Part shown: positions 9,767 to 19,300 of the stretch, piece by piece
Layout of the letters: every line of letters begins with the position of its first letter
Position numbering within the stretch: the stretch's first letter is position 1
Assembly (NCBI GenBank): GCA_025963775.1
Contig: JAOQAD010000027.1
Span: forward strand, 151,110-215,109
Length of the DNA: 64,000 nt
Direction of reading: 5' to 3'
Source of the DNA: Bacteroidota bacterium
GTDB lineage: Bacteria; Bacteroidota; Bacteroidia; 2-12-FULL-35-15
Position numbers and translations under genes: made by a program
Notes under the pieces: model-generated
Database searches by the model: none
Told to the model about the DNA's origin: nothing
Seen by the model: the letters and a program-made list of their open reading frames with translations, nothing else

Positions 9767-12211
9767 ATGCAAAGATATACTACTCTCTTTCTTTTATTTT
9801 TCCTCATAAACTTATCAACAAAAGCCCAGGACAAAGCCGGGTACCGTGAAAAATTTACAGAAGGTAATTATCTGATCCTTGAAGGCAATTATGCCCGTGC
9901 CCTCAAAGCCTTCCAGGAAGCCTACCAGCTTGACTCCAGCAGCGCAAACATCAATTTCAAGCTCGGCTTCTGCTACCTGAAAACCGTCACTGAAAAAAGC
10001 AAAGCCCTTCCCTACCTCGAAAAAGCCGTTTTAAATACCTCGAAAAGCTACACCGATATGGAGCCCCGTGAAAAAGCGGCCCCTGTCAATGCCTATTACT
10101 ACTACGGCGAAGCACTTCACCTCAACTACAAATTTGATGAGGCCATCGCCAATTACGAAAAGTTCAAATCCTTCCTGAAAAGCAAGCAGGAAGACATGAT
10201 CAAAGATGTTGACCGCCACATCGAAACCAGCAATACCGCGAAAACATTTGTAGCAGGCCCGATCCCGGTGATCATCACCAACCTCGGCGACAGCATCAAT
10301 TCGCCTTTTCCTGATTACAGCCCGGTTCTGTCCGCTGATGAGAGTACGATCATCTTCACCTCCCGCAGGCCCGGAAGCACCGGCGGCGACAAAACCGATG
10401 AAGACCAGTTTTACGAAGACATCTACATTTCGTACCGCAAGCCCGACAGCACCTGGACGCTGCCGGTATCCATCAGTGCAAACGTAAACTCCATCACGCA
10501 CGAAGCTTCTGTCGGCCTGACCGCAGATGCGCAGACCCTGCTCATCTACAAAGATGGCAACGGCGGGGATATTTATTTCAGCACCCTCGACGGGAACAGC
10601 TGGACCTTTCCGCAGCAGATGGGATCCGACATCAACAGCCCGAACTGGGAAACCAGCGCCTGTTTAACTCCTGACGGGAATACGCTTTATTTTGTGAGCG
10701 ACCGTAAGGAAGGCGGAATGGGCGGCAGGGACATCTGGAAATGCGTGAAATTACCAAACGGCAAATGGAGCCGCGCCGTAAATCTTGGTGCGCCGATCAA
10801 TACGCCGTACGATGAGGAATCACCTTTCATTCACCCAAGCGGGAACGTATTGTTCTTCAGCTCAAAAGGGCACCAGACCATTGGCGGCTTTGATATTTTC
10901 TTCTCCACGAGAGGAGAGAATGGCTGGGACGAGCCTTTGAACATCGGCTACCCGATCAATACCACCGATGATGATGTGTTTTATGTGACCTCTCCCGATG
11001 GAAAGCGCGGGTATTACTCTTCCTCTTCCCGTGCTGAAGGTTACGGCGAAAAAGACATTTACATGATCACCATCCCGGAAAGGAAAGAACAGCCGCTCGT
11101 GCTGATCAAAGGTGTGATCATTCCCGCAACAGGAACACAGCTCCCGAACAACCTCGAGATCGTTGCCACCAATAATGAAACAGGTATCGTAACCGGTGTT
11201 TACAAGCCGCTGATGCGCGATGGTTCCTTCACCATCATCATTCCGCCGAACAGCAATTATACGTTATCCTACCAGCAGGACGGGGAAGAATTTTATTCCG
11301 AGATCATGGATGTGCCGGCAGATGCCGCTTACCAGGAGATCAACCGCGAAGTTCGCTTAAAAGGCGTGAATTTCGGGCAGCCTGTATCGGTTGACCATAA
11401 GGACAGCACCAGCGCAGAGAAGCCTGTTACCAACAAGGAGATCGCCTATGTTTCCATTGGCGGAAGGATCTTCGACAAGGACAACAAGCCGATGAACAAC
11501 ATGAAGGTGGACCTGATGAATTCCGAAGGGCAGGTCATCGGGACAACCACCAGCGATGCGCTTGGCTGGTTCCTGTTCTCAGAGCTTCCGCAGAATGAAA
11601 ATTATGTGGTGGGGCTGGAAGAGGAAGACACTGATATTGGCAAAAAATCATACGTGGAGTTCCGCGATGCAAAAGGAAACGTGCTTAAAACAAAGAGCCT
11701 GGGCTCAGGGAAATTCCAGATGGGCTCCAGCAATACCACGGTTAAGTTCAAAACGAAAGCAAAGACAAAACCTTCAACCTCAACTCCAACTACTCCCCGT
11801 GTGATCGAACATCACGAGGAGCTGGCTTCAGTTGACAAGCTGAACTTCAAAATGAACTTTAAGTACAACATCACGGAAACAGATGTAAATGATGAGCCGT
11901 TCAAACAATTCATCGATAACCTGATGGAATTGTATGCGAAGAATGGAAAGATCAATTTAAAGATCGAATCCTGCGCATCCACGGTGCCTACACGCTCTTA
12001 CGGCGGATCCAACAAGCAGCTTTCGATAGCGCGGGCGGAAAAAGGCAAAGAGCAGATCCTTGCAGCACTTAAAGATAAAGGCGTTGATCCTTCGAAAATA
12101 ATTATCGCCAGCATGAAATCGATGGTGGGAGGCCCGCAATACAGCGTGGATTACCTGCAAAACAAAGAGCGGTACGAGCAGTTCCAGTTCATCAAAATAA
12201 GCGCTTACTAA
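9767..12211 (+). CDS. PorE-like TPR/PD40/OmpA-like envelope protein, paralogue 4 (variant OmpA domain)
   Basis: 814 residues, the longest of the five. Signal peptide about 1-20; TPR-like segment about 25-160; PD40 propeller about 175-440 (FVSDRKEGGMGGRDIW, FFSSKGHQTIGGFDIF). A first beta-sandwich lies at about 445-545 and a second carboxypeptidase-regulatory-like domain at about 560-640 (YVSIGGRIFDKDNKPMNNM). A Lys/Thr/Pro-rich linker follows (about 660-685), then the C-terminal domain (about 690-814). That domain has the same variant as paralogue 1: ESCASTVPT replaces the HTD block, LSIARA keeps the Arg, and the protein ends with YEQFQFIKI where canonical family members have NRRVE. The matching variant in two paralogues argues for a conserved alternative function and against decay. 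A strong terminator follows the stop. Confidence 0.88.
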   Translation: MQRYTTLFLLFFLINLSTKAQDKAGYREKFTEGNYLILEGNYARALKAFQEAYQLDSSSANINFKLGFCYLKTVTEKSKALPYLEKAVLNTSKSYTDMEPREKAAPVNAYYYYGEALHLNYKFDEAIANYEKFKSFLKSKQEDMIKDVDRHIETSNTAKTFVAGPIPVIITNLGDSINSPFPDYSPVLSADESTIIFTSRRPGSTGGDKTDEDQFYEDIYISYRKPDSTWTLPVSISANVNSITHEASVGLTADAQTLLIYKDGNGGDIYFSTLDGNSWTFPQQMGSDINSPNWETSACLTPDGNTLYFVSDRKEGGMGGRDIWKCVKLPNGKWSRAVNLGAPINTPYDEESPFIHPSGNVLFFSSKGHQTIGGFDIFFSTRGENGWDEPLNIGYPINTTDDDVFYVTSPDGKRGYYSSSSRAEGYGEKDIYMITIPERKEQPLVLIKGVIIPATGTQLPNNLEIVATNNETGIVTGVYKPLMRDGSFTIIIPPNSNYTLSYQQDGEEFYSEIMDVPADAAYQEINREVRLKGVNFGQPVSVDHKDSTSAEKPVTNKEIAYVSIGGRIFDKDNKPMNNMKVDLMNSEGQVIGTTTSDALGWFLFSELPQNENYVVGLEEEDTDIGKKSYVEFRDAKGNVLKTKSLGSGKFQMGSSNTTVKFKTKAKTKPSTSTPTTPRVIEHHEELASVDKLNFKMNFKYNITETDVNDEPFKQFIDNLMELYAKNGKINLKIESCASTVPTRSYGGSNKQLSIARAEKGKEQILAALKDKGVDPSKIIIASMKSMVGGPQYSVDYLQNKERYEQFQFIKISAY

Positions 12212-12224
12212 GCACGGTCATTCC

Positions 12225-12255
12225 GGCCCTCCGCAGTCTGCGGAGGGCCTTTGTT
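12225..12255 (+). terminator. Rho-independent terminator after paralogue 4
   Basis: A 12-bp perfect stem, GGCCCTCCGCAG (12225-12236) with CTGCGGAGGGCC (12238-12249), followed by TTTGTT. It separates paralogues 1-4 from paralogue 5. Confidence 0.75.
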
Positions 12256-12369
12256 CCCCTCTTGAGAGAGGTTAGGGCTGTGTTTTTTTCAGCAATTCCT
12301 TCAAAAGCAAAAACATTTTTTGTACTTTGGTACCAAACTTGAGTTTCCATTGAGACAAAGAACATTCGT

Positions 12370-13947
12370 GTGAAAAAGCGTATCCATAATTTTCTGTTCA
12401 AAGCATTTATTCTTTTGATTGTTTTTGCTGGCAGCCATTCCAACCTTGGGGCTCAAACCACGAAATTCATTGATCCAAGGGAAGCGAAAGAACACTTTTC
12501 ACATTATAATTTCCTCGCTGCCATCCCTGTGTACAAGCTGCTGCTCAAACAGGAGCCTTCCAACGAAGATTACAACCACAAGCTCGGCCTCTGCTACCTC
12601 TACACCAACATCAATAAAGCGCTTGCCATTCCTTACCTCGAAACGGCCAGCAAGCAGGACAAAGCCCCGAAAGAGGTTTGGTTCGACCTCGGGATGGCTT
12701 ACCAGTATGCAGCAAAATTTGATGACGCCATCAAAGCCTTTACAAAGTACAAAGCAACTTTAACCCCGAAGGACAAGGAATACGAAAAGGTGGAGCACCA
12801 GATCGAGACCTGCAACAACGGGAAAGAATACGTGAAGCATCCCGTAAATGTAACCTTCCAGAACCTCGGAAAGGAGATCAATTCCGAATACCCCGATTAC
12901 TATCCTTTTGTTACCCCTAATGAATCGTTTATCGTATTTACCTCCCGCAGGAAAGACAATATTGGCGGACAGGTGGAAGTGGATGGCTACTATTCTTCCG
13001 ACATCTGGATGGCTACGCCGCAGGGCGATGTGTGGACCAAGCCCAAGAACATGGGTGCTCTTGTGAATACGCGTTACGATGAGCAGGCTGTCGGCCTTAC
13101 CCCTGACGGCAACATGATGCTGATGTACATCGATCACATCGACAGCCTCGGAAATATTTATTCTTCCATCAACAAAGCAGGCACCTTCCAGCGGATGAAA
13201 AAGCTGAACAGCAATGTGAATTCCGATTTCGAAACAGCCGGATCGATCACGCCGGACGGCAACATCATCTTTTTCGCCAGCAAACGGGAAGGCAGTTTAG
13301 GCGAAACCGACATTTACATGGCGCGCAAGCTGCCGAACGGCCTCTGGGCAATGGCGCAGAACCTCGGCAGCGTGGTGAACACCAAATACAAAGAAGATTT
13401 TCCGCAGATCGCGCCGGATGGCAAAACGCTTTATTTTTCTTCGCAGGGGCATGATGGGATGGGCGATTTCGACCTTTTCCAGACCACCTGGAATGAAGAG
13501 GACAATACATGGAGCACACCGAAGAACCTGGGCTACCCGATCAATTCGGCCGGGGATGACCGCTGCATTTCTTTCACGCAGGATAACCGCGTGGCATACA
13601 TTTCCGCTGCACGCGACGGAGGCTTCGGCGATCTTGACATCTACAGGGTAAAGTTCAATGACAGCGAAGATAAATTCACCGTAATGCTTGGCTATGTAAA
13701 TGCTGTTGACAGCAGCAAGAGCGTTTCATCCTTCGTGACCATCAAAGACCTGAAAAATACCGATGTTGCGGAGTTCACCTACACCCCGAACCCGAAGACA
13801 GGAAAATTCCTGATGGCGCTTCCGCCAAGCAAATACCAGATCACCATCGAAGCCGATGGTTATAAAACGCTTACCGATACCTTCTTTATATTCGACATCG
13901 GCGTTGCACAAAACGAAAGTAAAAAAGTGTACACACTGCAAAAGTGA
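12370..13947 (+). CDS. TPR/PD40 envelope protein, paralogue 5 (no OmpA domain)
   Basis: 525 residues; the start is a GTG at 12370, directly before a signal peptide (residues about 1-29, AFILLIVFAGSHSNLGAQ). TPR-like helices occupy about 35-160 and the PD40 propeller about 170-420 (FFASKREGSLGETDIYM, YFSSQGHDGMGDFDLF). A single carboxypeptidase-regulatory-like beta-sandwich at about 430-520 closes the protein. The OmpA domain of its sisters is absent, and the frame ends cleanly with no leftover domain downstream, so this looks like a natural short form. It is separated from paralogue 4 by a terminator and is followed after 28 bp by the exonuclease gene, so it may head a separate operon. The protein-interaction part (TPR and propeller) is retained without a cell-wall anchor. 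Confidence 0.85.
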   Translation: MKKRIHNFLFKAFILLIVFAGSHSNLGAQTTKFIDPREAKEHFSHYNFLAAIPVYKLLLKQEPSNEDYNHKLGLCYLYTNINKALAIPYLETASKQDKAPKEVWFDLGMAYQYAAKFDDAIKAFTKYKATLTPKDKEYEKVEHQIETCNNGKEYVKHPVNVTFQNLGKEINSEYPDYYPFVTPNESFIVFTSRRKDNIGGQVEVDGYYSSDIWMATPQGDVWTKPKNMGALVNTRYDEQAVGLTPDGNMMLMYIDHIDSLGNIYSSINKAGTFQRMKKLNSNVNSDFETAGSITPDGNIIFFASKREGSLGETDIYMARKLPNGLWAMAQNLGSVVNTKYKEDFPQIAPDGKTLYFSSQGHDGMGDFDLFQTTWNEEDNTWSTPKNLGYPINSAGDDRCISFTQDNRVAYISAARDGGFGDLDIYRVKFNDSEDKFTVMLGYVNAVDSSKSVSSFVTIKDLKNTDVAEFTYTPNPKTGKFLMALPPSKYQITIEADGYKTLTDTFFIFDIGVAQNESKKVYTLQK

Positions 13948-13975
13948 CCTGCTTAAACAAACAAAACAATCTTAA

Positions 13976-14788
13976 ATGATCCAGCTGAACCTTACCCGCC
14001 CTATTGCTTTCTTTGACCTTGAAACTACGGGGGTGAATGTCGCTTCCGACAGGATCGTGGAGATCTCTATCCTTAAAATTTTGCCGGACGGGACAAAAGA
14101 AATAAAGACCAAACGGATCAATCCGACGATTCCCATTCCGCTCCAGTCGTCGGAAGTGCACGGCATTTACGACAAGGATGTGGAGCATGAACCGGTATTC
14201 AAAGCCATCGCGAAAAGCCTTTCCGACTTTTTAAAGAACTGCGACCTTGCAGGCTATAACTCGAATAAATTCGACATTCCAATCCTGGTTGAAGAATTTT
14301 TAAGGGCCGAGGTTGAATTCGATATTTCCAACAGGCGGTTCGTGGATGTGCAGAACATCTTCCACCAGATGGAACAGCGCACACTCAGGGCCGCATATAA
14401 ATTCTATTGCGGAAAAGAGATCATCAACGCACACAGCGCACAGGCCGATATCGAAGCCACTTACGAAGTGTTTTTAGCGCAGCTGGAAAAATACCAGGGC
14501 GTTGAATACGAAGATAAAAAGGGGAACAAAAGCATTCCCGTGGTCAACGATATCAAAGCCCTGCACGATTTCACCAACATCAACAAGAATGCTGACCTTG
14601 CGGGAAGGATCATCTTCAACGACAAAGGCATAGAGGTGTTCAACTTCGGAAAGCACACGGGCAAGCCTGTGGAACAGGTGTTGAAGGAAGAGCCTTCCTA
14701 TTATGCATGGATGATGAACGGGGATTTCCCGCTGTACACAAAAAAGGTACTCACCGACATCAAGCTGCGAATGGCTTTCAACAGGTAA
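13976..14788 (+). CDS. DEDDh 3'-5' exonuclease (DnaQ/Pol III epsilon-like)
   Basis: A 270-residue cytoplasmic exonuclease of the RNase T/DnaQ superfamily. All catalytic residues are visible: Asp14 and Glu16 in FFDLETTG, Asp100 in YNSNKFDIPIL, and His153 with Asp158 in AHSAQADIEA, which fits the DEDDh subtype. After the nuclease domain (1-175) there is a C-terminal extension of about 95 residues with FNFGKHTGKPVEQVL and YYAWMMNGDFPLYTK, a small module seen in some stand-alone DnaQ-like proteins. It is therefore probably a stand-alone repair or DNA-processing exonuclease and not the replicative proofreading subunit. It lies 28 bp downstream of PD40 paralogue 5 and 33 bp upstream of the FAH gene, forming a plausible operon. 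Confidence 0.9.
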   Translation: MIQLNLTRPIAFFDLETTGVNVASDRIVEISILKILPDGTKEIKTKRINPTIPIPLQSSEVHGIYDKDVEHEPVFKAIAKSLSDFLKNCDLAGYNSNKFDIPILVEEFLRAEVEFDISNRRFVDVQNIFHQMEQRTLRAAYKFYCGKEIINAHSAQADIEATYEVFLAQLEKYQGVEYEDKKGNKSIPVVNDIKALHDFTNINKNADLAGRIIFNDKGIEVFNFGKHTGKPVEQVLKEEPSYYAWMMNGDFPLYTKKVLTDIKLRMAFNR

Positions 14789-14821
14789 TTTTTTTCTTTA
14801 TTTAATCTTCAAGAATATTCT

Positions 14822-15427
14822 ATGAAAATCATTTGTATTGGCAGAAACTATGCTGAACATGCAAAAGAAATGAACGCTGCCGTTCCATCGGAGCCCGTTT
14901 TTTTCCTGAAGCCGGATACCGCGCTGATCAAAGACAACCAGCCTTTTTATTATCCCGATTTTTCCAAAGAGATCCACCATGAAGTGGAGCTTGTGCTGAA
15001 GATCAGCAAAGCAGGAAAAAACATAGAGCAGGAATTTGCTCATAAATACTATGAGGAGATTGGCATAGGAATTGATTTTACCGCCCGCGACATACAGGCC
15101 AAATGCAAGGAAAAAGGATTGCCCTGGGAAAAAGCAAAAGCATTTGACGGCTCTGCCCCCATCGGAAATTTTATCAATAAAAAAGACCTTCCCGCATCGA
15201 TCAGTTTTCATTTGAACGTAAATGGAAAAACGGTGCAGAAAGGAAATACAAATGATTTGCTTTTTTCATTTGATGCTGTTGTTGCATACGTTTCAAAGTT
15301 CTTCACTTTAAAAACAGGCGACCTGATCTACACCGGCACACCGGAAGGCGTTGGCCCCGTAGCGATCGGCGACCGTTTGGAAGCATACCTTGAAGAACAG
15401 AAATTATTGAGTTTTGAAATCAGGTAA
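14822..15427 (+). CDS. Fumarylacetoacetate hydrolase (FAH) family protein
   Basis: A 201-residue single-domain FAH-fold enzyme, the size of bacterial acylpyruvases and oxaloacetate decarboxylase/tautomerase relatives (FAHD1-like). Visible marks are IGRNYAEHAKE at the N-terminus and HHEVELVL, whose two Glu (54 and 56) with Asp90 in DFTARDIQ should bind the divalent metal. GDLIYTGTPEGVGPV near the C-terminus is the family signature. The substrate is not predictable from sequence: acylpyruvate hydrolysis, oxaloacetate decarboxylation or a diene-dioate isomerisation are all possible. The gene sits between the exonuclease and the DUF4197 lipoprotein with short gaps (33 and 21 bp), so it is probably co-transcribed. 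It is not next to the phenylacetate genes. Confidence 0.88.
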   Translation: MKIICIGRNYAEHAKEMNAAVPSEPVFFLKPDTALIKDNQPFYYPDFSKEIHHEVELVLKISKAGKNIEQEFAHKYYEEIGIGIDFTARDIQAKCKEKGLPWEKAKAFDGSAPIGNFINKKDLPASISFHLNVNGKTVQKGNTNDLLFSFDAVVAYVSKFFTLKTGDLIYTGTPEGVGPVAIGDRLEAYLEEQKLLSFEIR

Positions 15428-15448
15428 ATCATTTAATTAAAACAGACT

Positions 15449-16207
15449 ATGAAAAAAATACTGCTTGCTTCCATTGTTGCTTTAGCTTCATTCAGCTCTT
15501 CCTGCAATTCACAGGACTTAAAAAAAATAGGCAAATCTGCCGCAGATGCCGCTAACGATGTATTGAAAACCAATTCCTCCGGCACTTCCACCCCGCTCAG
15601 CAACGAAGAAGTGATCAACGGATTAAAAGATGCGCTGACCGTGGGCACCAACAATTCCACTGCTTTTGCCTCCAAACTGGATGGCTATTATAAAAACCCT
15701 GCCCTTTTCATTCCTTTCCCGGAAGAAGCACAGAAAGTAAAGGATTATGCGATGAAAGCCGGCCTTGGAGCGCAGGTCGACAAGTTTGAGATGACGCTGA
15801 ACCGCGCTGCTGAAGAGGCTGCGAAAGATGCTGCACCGGTATTTATCAATGCGGTGAAAGGCATGAGCATCGGCGATGGCTTCGCGATCCTGAAAGGGGC
15901 CGACAATGCAGCTACACAATACCTGAAAGACAAAACCACTGCCGAGCTGATCCTGAAATTCAGCCCGATCGTGCAGAAAGCGATTGATAAGGTGGAGCTT
16001 ACCAAATACTGGAATCCCCTGATCACCAATTATAACAAAGTGCCTTTCGTTCAAAAGCAAAATCCCGACCTTACGGCTTATGTCACCGACCGCGCCATCC
16101 AGGGCCTTTTCAAGCTGATCGCCGATGAGGAATTAAAGATCCGCAAAGACCCTGTTGCCCGTGTTACCGACCTCCTGAAAAAGGTTTTCGGAAGCCTTGG
16201 CCACTAA
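15449..16207 (+). CDS. DUF4197 family putative lipoprotein
   Basis: 252 residues. The N-terminus MKKILLASIVALASFSSSC gives a signal peptide with a Cys at residue 19; the positions before it (SSS) are a loose lipobox, so lipidation is likely but not certain. The mature part matches the DUF4197 family by eye: an amphipathic start (LKKIGKSAADAANDVL), then blocks such as LDGYYKNPALFIPFPE, GDGFAILKGADNAATQYL and the C-terminal LFKLIADEELKIRKDP. The family function is unknown. It is the last gene before the terminator at 16234, in line with the exonuclease and FAH genes. Confidence 0.87.
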   Translation: MKKILLASIVALASFSSSCNSQDLKKIGKSAADAANDVLKTNSSGTSTPLSNEEVINGLKDALTVGTNNSTAFASKLDGYYKNPALFIPFPEEAQKVKDYAMKAGLGAQVDKFEMTLNRAAEEAAKDAAPVFINAVKGMSIGDGFAILKGADNAATQYLKDKTTAELILKFSPIVQKAIDKVELTKYWNPLITNYNKVPFVQKQNPDLTAYVTDRAIQGLFKLIADEELKIRKDPVARVTDLLKKVFGSLGH

Positions 16208-16233
16208 AGGCACATCTGCCCGCTTTCTCAATG

Positions 16234-16267
16234 ATACCGTAGTTTTCAACAGCTACGGTATTTTTTT
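16234..16267 (+). terminator. Rho-independent terminator after the DUF4197 gene
   Basis: Stem ATACCGTAG (16234-16242) and CTACGGTAT (16253-16261), a 10-nt loop, then a run of T to 16267. It ends the run of genes that starts at 12370. Confidence 0.82.
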
Positions 16268-16341
16268 GCTCCGAATCCTGAAAATCTTACTATAAAACCG
16301 AATATTTCTTGGACGAAATGGAGCTGCGTGGTTTTTTGTTC

Positions 16342-16349
16342 TATATTTG
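16342..16349 (+). promoter_or_regulatory. -7 element (TATATTTG) before the 1369-residue surface protein
   Basis: A perfect TAnnTTTG match 40 nt before the ATG at 16390. The TTG at the ideal distance is lacking, so the promoter may need an activator or have a degenerate -33 box. Confidence 0.45.
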
Positions 16350-16389
16350 ATACCCCAAGCACAGAACAAAAAACTTTATAATAAGACAT

Positions 16390-19300
16390 ATGTCATTTTT
16401 ACGATTGAAAAAACCACTACTCCTGGTTTGTTTTTTCGGGCTTCTTTTATCCCTTTCAGTATCCTCGCAAAATCCCGGGGATTACCAAACGATTGGTTCA
16501 GGCAACTGGAACAATCCCGCGATCTGGCAAAAATGCGTCACTGCTTTAACATGGGCAGGTGCAACAAATACCTTTCCTCCTGTAGCCGGCGCAACCGGTG
16601 TGATCACGATCAATAACACACACACCATCACCATCAATCTTGCCGTTGCCAACGGCGCAAGCATTGTTGTTGCCAACGGCGGAACGTTGCAGACAGCAGC
16701 GGCTATTACACTCACAAACAATGCGAGCGGGATCATCACAGTAAACGGTACGCTCATCAACAGCGCAACACTTGCCACCGGTGTGATCATTAATAACGGG
16801 GCGATCAATAATAACTTAACTTTTACGAACAACGGGACTGTCACCAACAACTTAACGCTTAACAACGCGACAGGTGCAACCATCACGCAGAACGGAACAG
16901 CATTTACAAACAATGCAGCCGGTACAGTGATGAATTTCGGCACGCTCACCATTCCCGTAACAAAAACATTCACCAACAACGGAACGATCAGCAATTCGGG
17001 AACCATCAACAGCGGAGGCGCATTGGGCACACTTACATTTGCGAACGGCAGCTTTTACAGGCATAATTTTTCAAGCCTTGCAGCTCCGGCAGGAACAATT
17101 CCAACAGCAACCTGGAGCGTAGGCTCCACCTGCGAGATCCAGGCATGCGGAAATTCGGGCTCGGGCCCTGCGGGACTAACACAGGTGTTTAAAAACTTCA
17201 CCTGGAATAACACCACGCAGCCGGTGGATGTGAATCTTGCCGGAACATTACAAACGATCAATACGGCATTCACCATGTCGTCCACAAATAATTTTAACCT
17301 CATATTACGGACAACCGCAGCGGGTGCAAACACTTCGGTCGGAAATTTTATTTTTAATAACGGGAAGCTGATCATTGATAACATCCTTCTTGGTGCCATT
17401 GTAAATCCGGCCTTAACAGTCGGCGGAAGCTTTACCATGGCCGGCGGAACACTGACCATCTCGAATGCTTCGGGAACAGGCGGAAATAACGGGAACGGGC
17501 AGTTCACCGTATCGGGCACCTCCACCATTTCGGGGGGAAGCGTTAATTTATCCACCAGCACCTGGGTAGGCGCGGGAGGTAACGGCACCTTCAATGCGGC
17601 CGGGCTGATCACTCTTAACGGCGGCACTATCAACCTTGCTTCTAACGTTGCAACGGCAACATCGGGATGCGGCGGAACACTCAATGCAAACGGCGGCATC
17701 CTCATATCCGGCGGAAACCTGGAGCTTACCAGCAGTGCAGCAACAACGGGCGGCGGAAACGGGATCCTCAATGTGGGAGGCGCTTTTACGCATACCGGCG
17801 GAACAGTTTCAAAAACAGGCGCCAATACAGGAACGGTCAACATCAGCGGAAGCGTTGCCCAAACCATCGAAAGCATTGGCTTTACCAGCGGCCATGTGAT
17901 CGCATTCAACCTTATACAAACAGGGGCTTCCGGAACCTGCAGCATTGCCGCAACAAAAACGTTTGTGCTAAACCCGGGTACCACGTTCATGGTGAATGAC
18001 AATACGTTTACCGGCGCAGAGCTGAGCGTTGACGGAACCTTCACCGCAAACACCAATGCATGGAACTGCGTTACGCCTGCAATCGCTAATTTCAACAACG
18101 GGGCACAGTTCATCAATAATGTAAACACAGCCATTGCGGCAAACTCAGATATCACCTCACTTAACTTCCTTGGAACATCCATCTTTGTTGCGAATGCCAA
18201 CGGCGGCGAAGTGGCGACGGCCACATGGGCTGCTACTTCCACTGTGCAAGTGAACGGAATCACCACCGCAACCACATTAGGCAACGGCGGACAAAGCTTC
18301 GGGCAGATCTACTGGGATTGTGCGGGACAAACGGTTTCCACGGACTTCGGTACTACAGGTTTTGACGTACAGGGATTGTACACGGTGAACAATACAGGCA
18401 CCGGCACATTGCGTTTCCCGGATCTTGATTTTACGCTTGGAGGAAGCCCGAATTCACTGACCGTGCAGAATGCAGCTAAGCTCCAGCTTTCCAATGCCGT
18501 TAATTTATACGCAACAGGCACAAGGACGATCACTGCCATGGGAAATGTAAGTGTTCTTAATACAGCATTCTTAACTACCGGCCCGCCGAACACCGGTGCA
18601 GGCTCTTATAGCCCCGACCAAAGCAAGGATCTCATTTTATTGCTGAAAGGGAATTTCACATACAGCAGCACAACAGCGCCTGTAACATTCGACCACCGCA
18701 GCTTTGCCGCTTTCGGCGATGAATCGTATCATCTTATTCTTAATTTCGGGGGAGCAGCGCAAGCCATCAGCTTTACGCCTTTCGCAGGCAATCTTGTGAC
18801 CATTACAGGTGACGGAGCAGCGAACAGCGGAACGGATGATGAATTCCAGGCAAACAATCTCTATTCACTTATCGTAGCATCCACATCCACACTTTCTCCT
18901 TCCACCATTCTGAAAGGAAAATATTTCCAGGTAGATGCAGGAGGAACGCTTATCTTATCCTCCAACCTTACGCATTATTCATTGCTAACGGCTTCCGGGG
19001 CAACCGATAACCCGGCTACTGTGATCAACGGCACCAGCACTGCCGTGTTCGGCACCATCGATTTCGGAACGACTACCTTAACGGATGTAACAGGAACAGG
19101 AACTTTTACGCTGAACAATTTCGCGAAGCTGAAAACAAAGAATACTCTTGGGATCACCAGTTCGGGCCTGAACGGCTCAGTGCAGGTAACAGGCGCACGT
19201 ACATTCAGCAACTCAGGATATTATCTTTATAACAACACGGCTGCAGCACAGGTAACAGGCAACGGACTTCCAACCAACATCACCAACACACTCGAGATCC

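Noticed and set aside
17055..18284. Long open frame opposite the 1369-residue surface protein gene
   Set aside because: It is a shadow caused by biased Thr/Asn/Gly codons of the plus-strand gene; the translation is Pro/Val-rich with no signal or start context.
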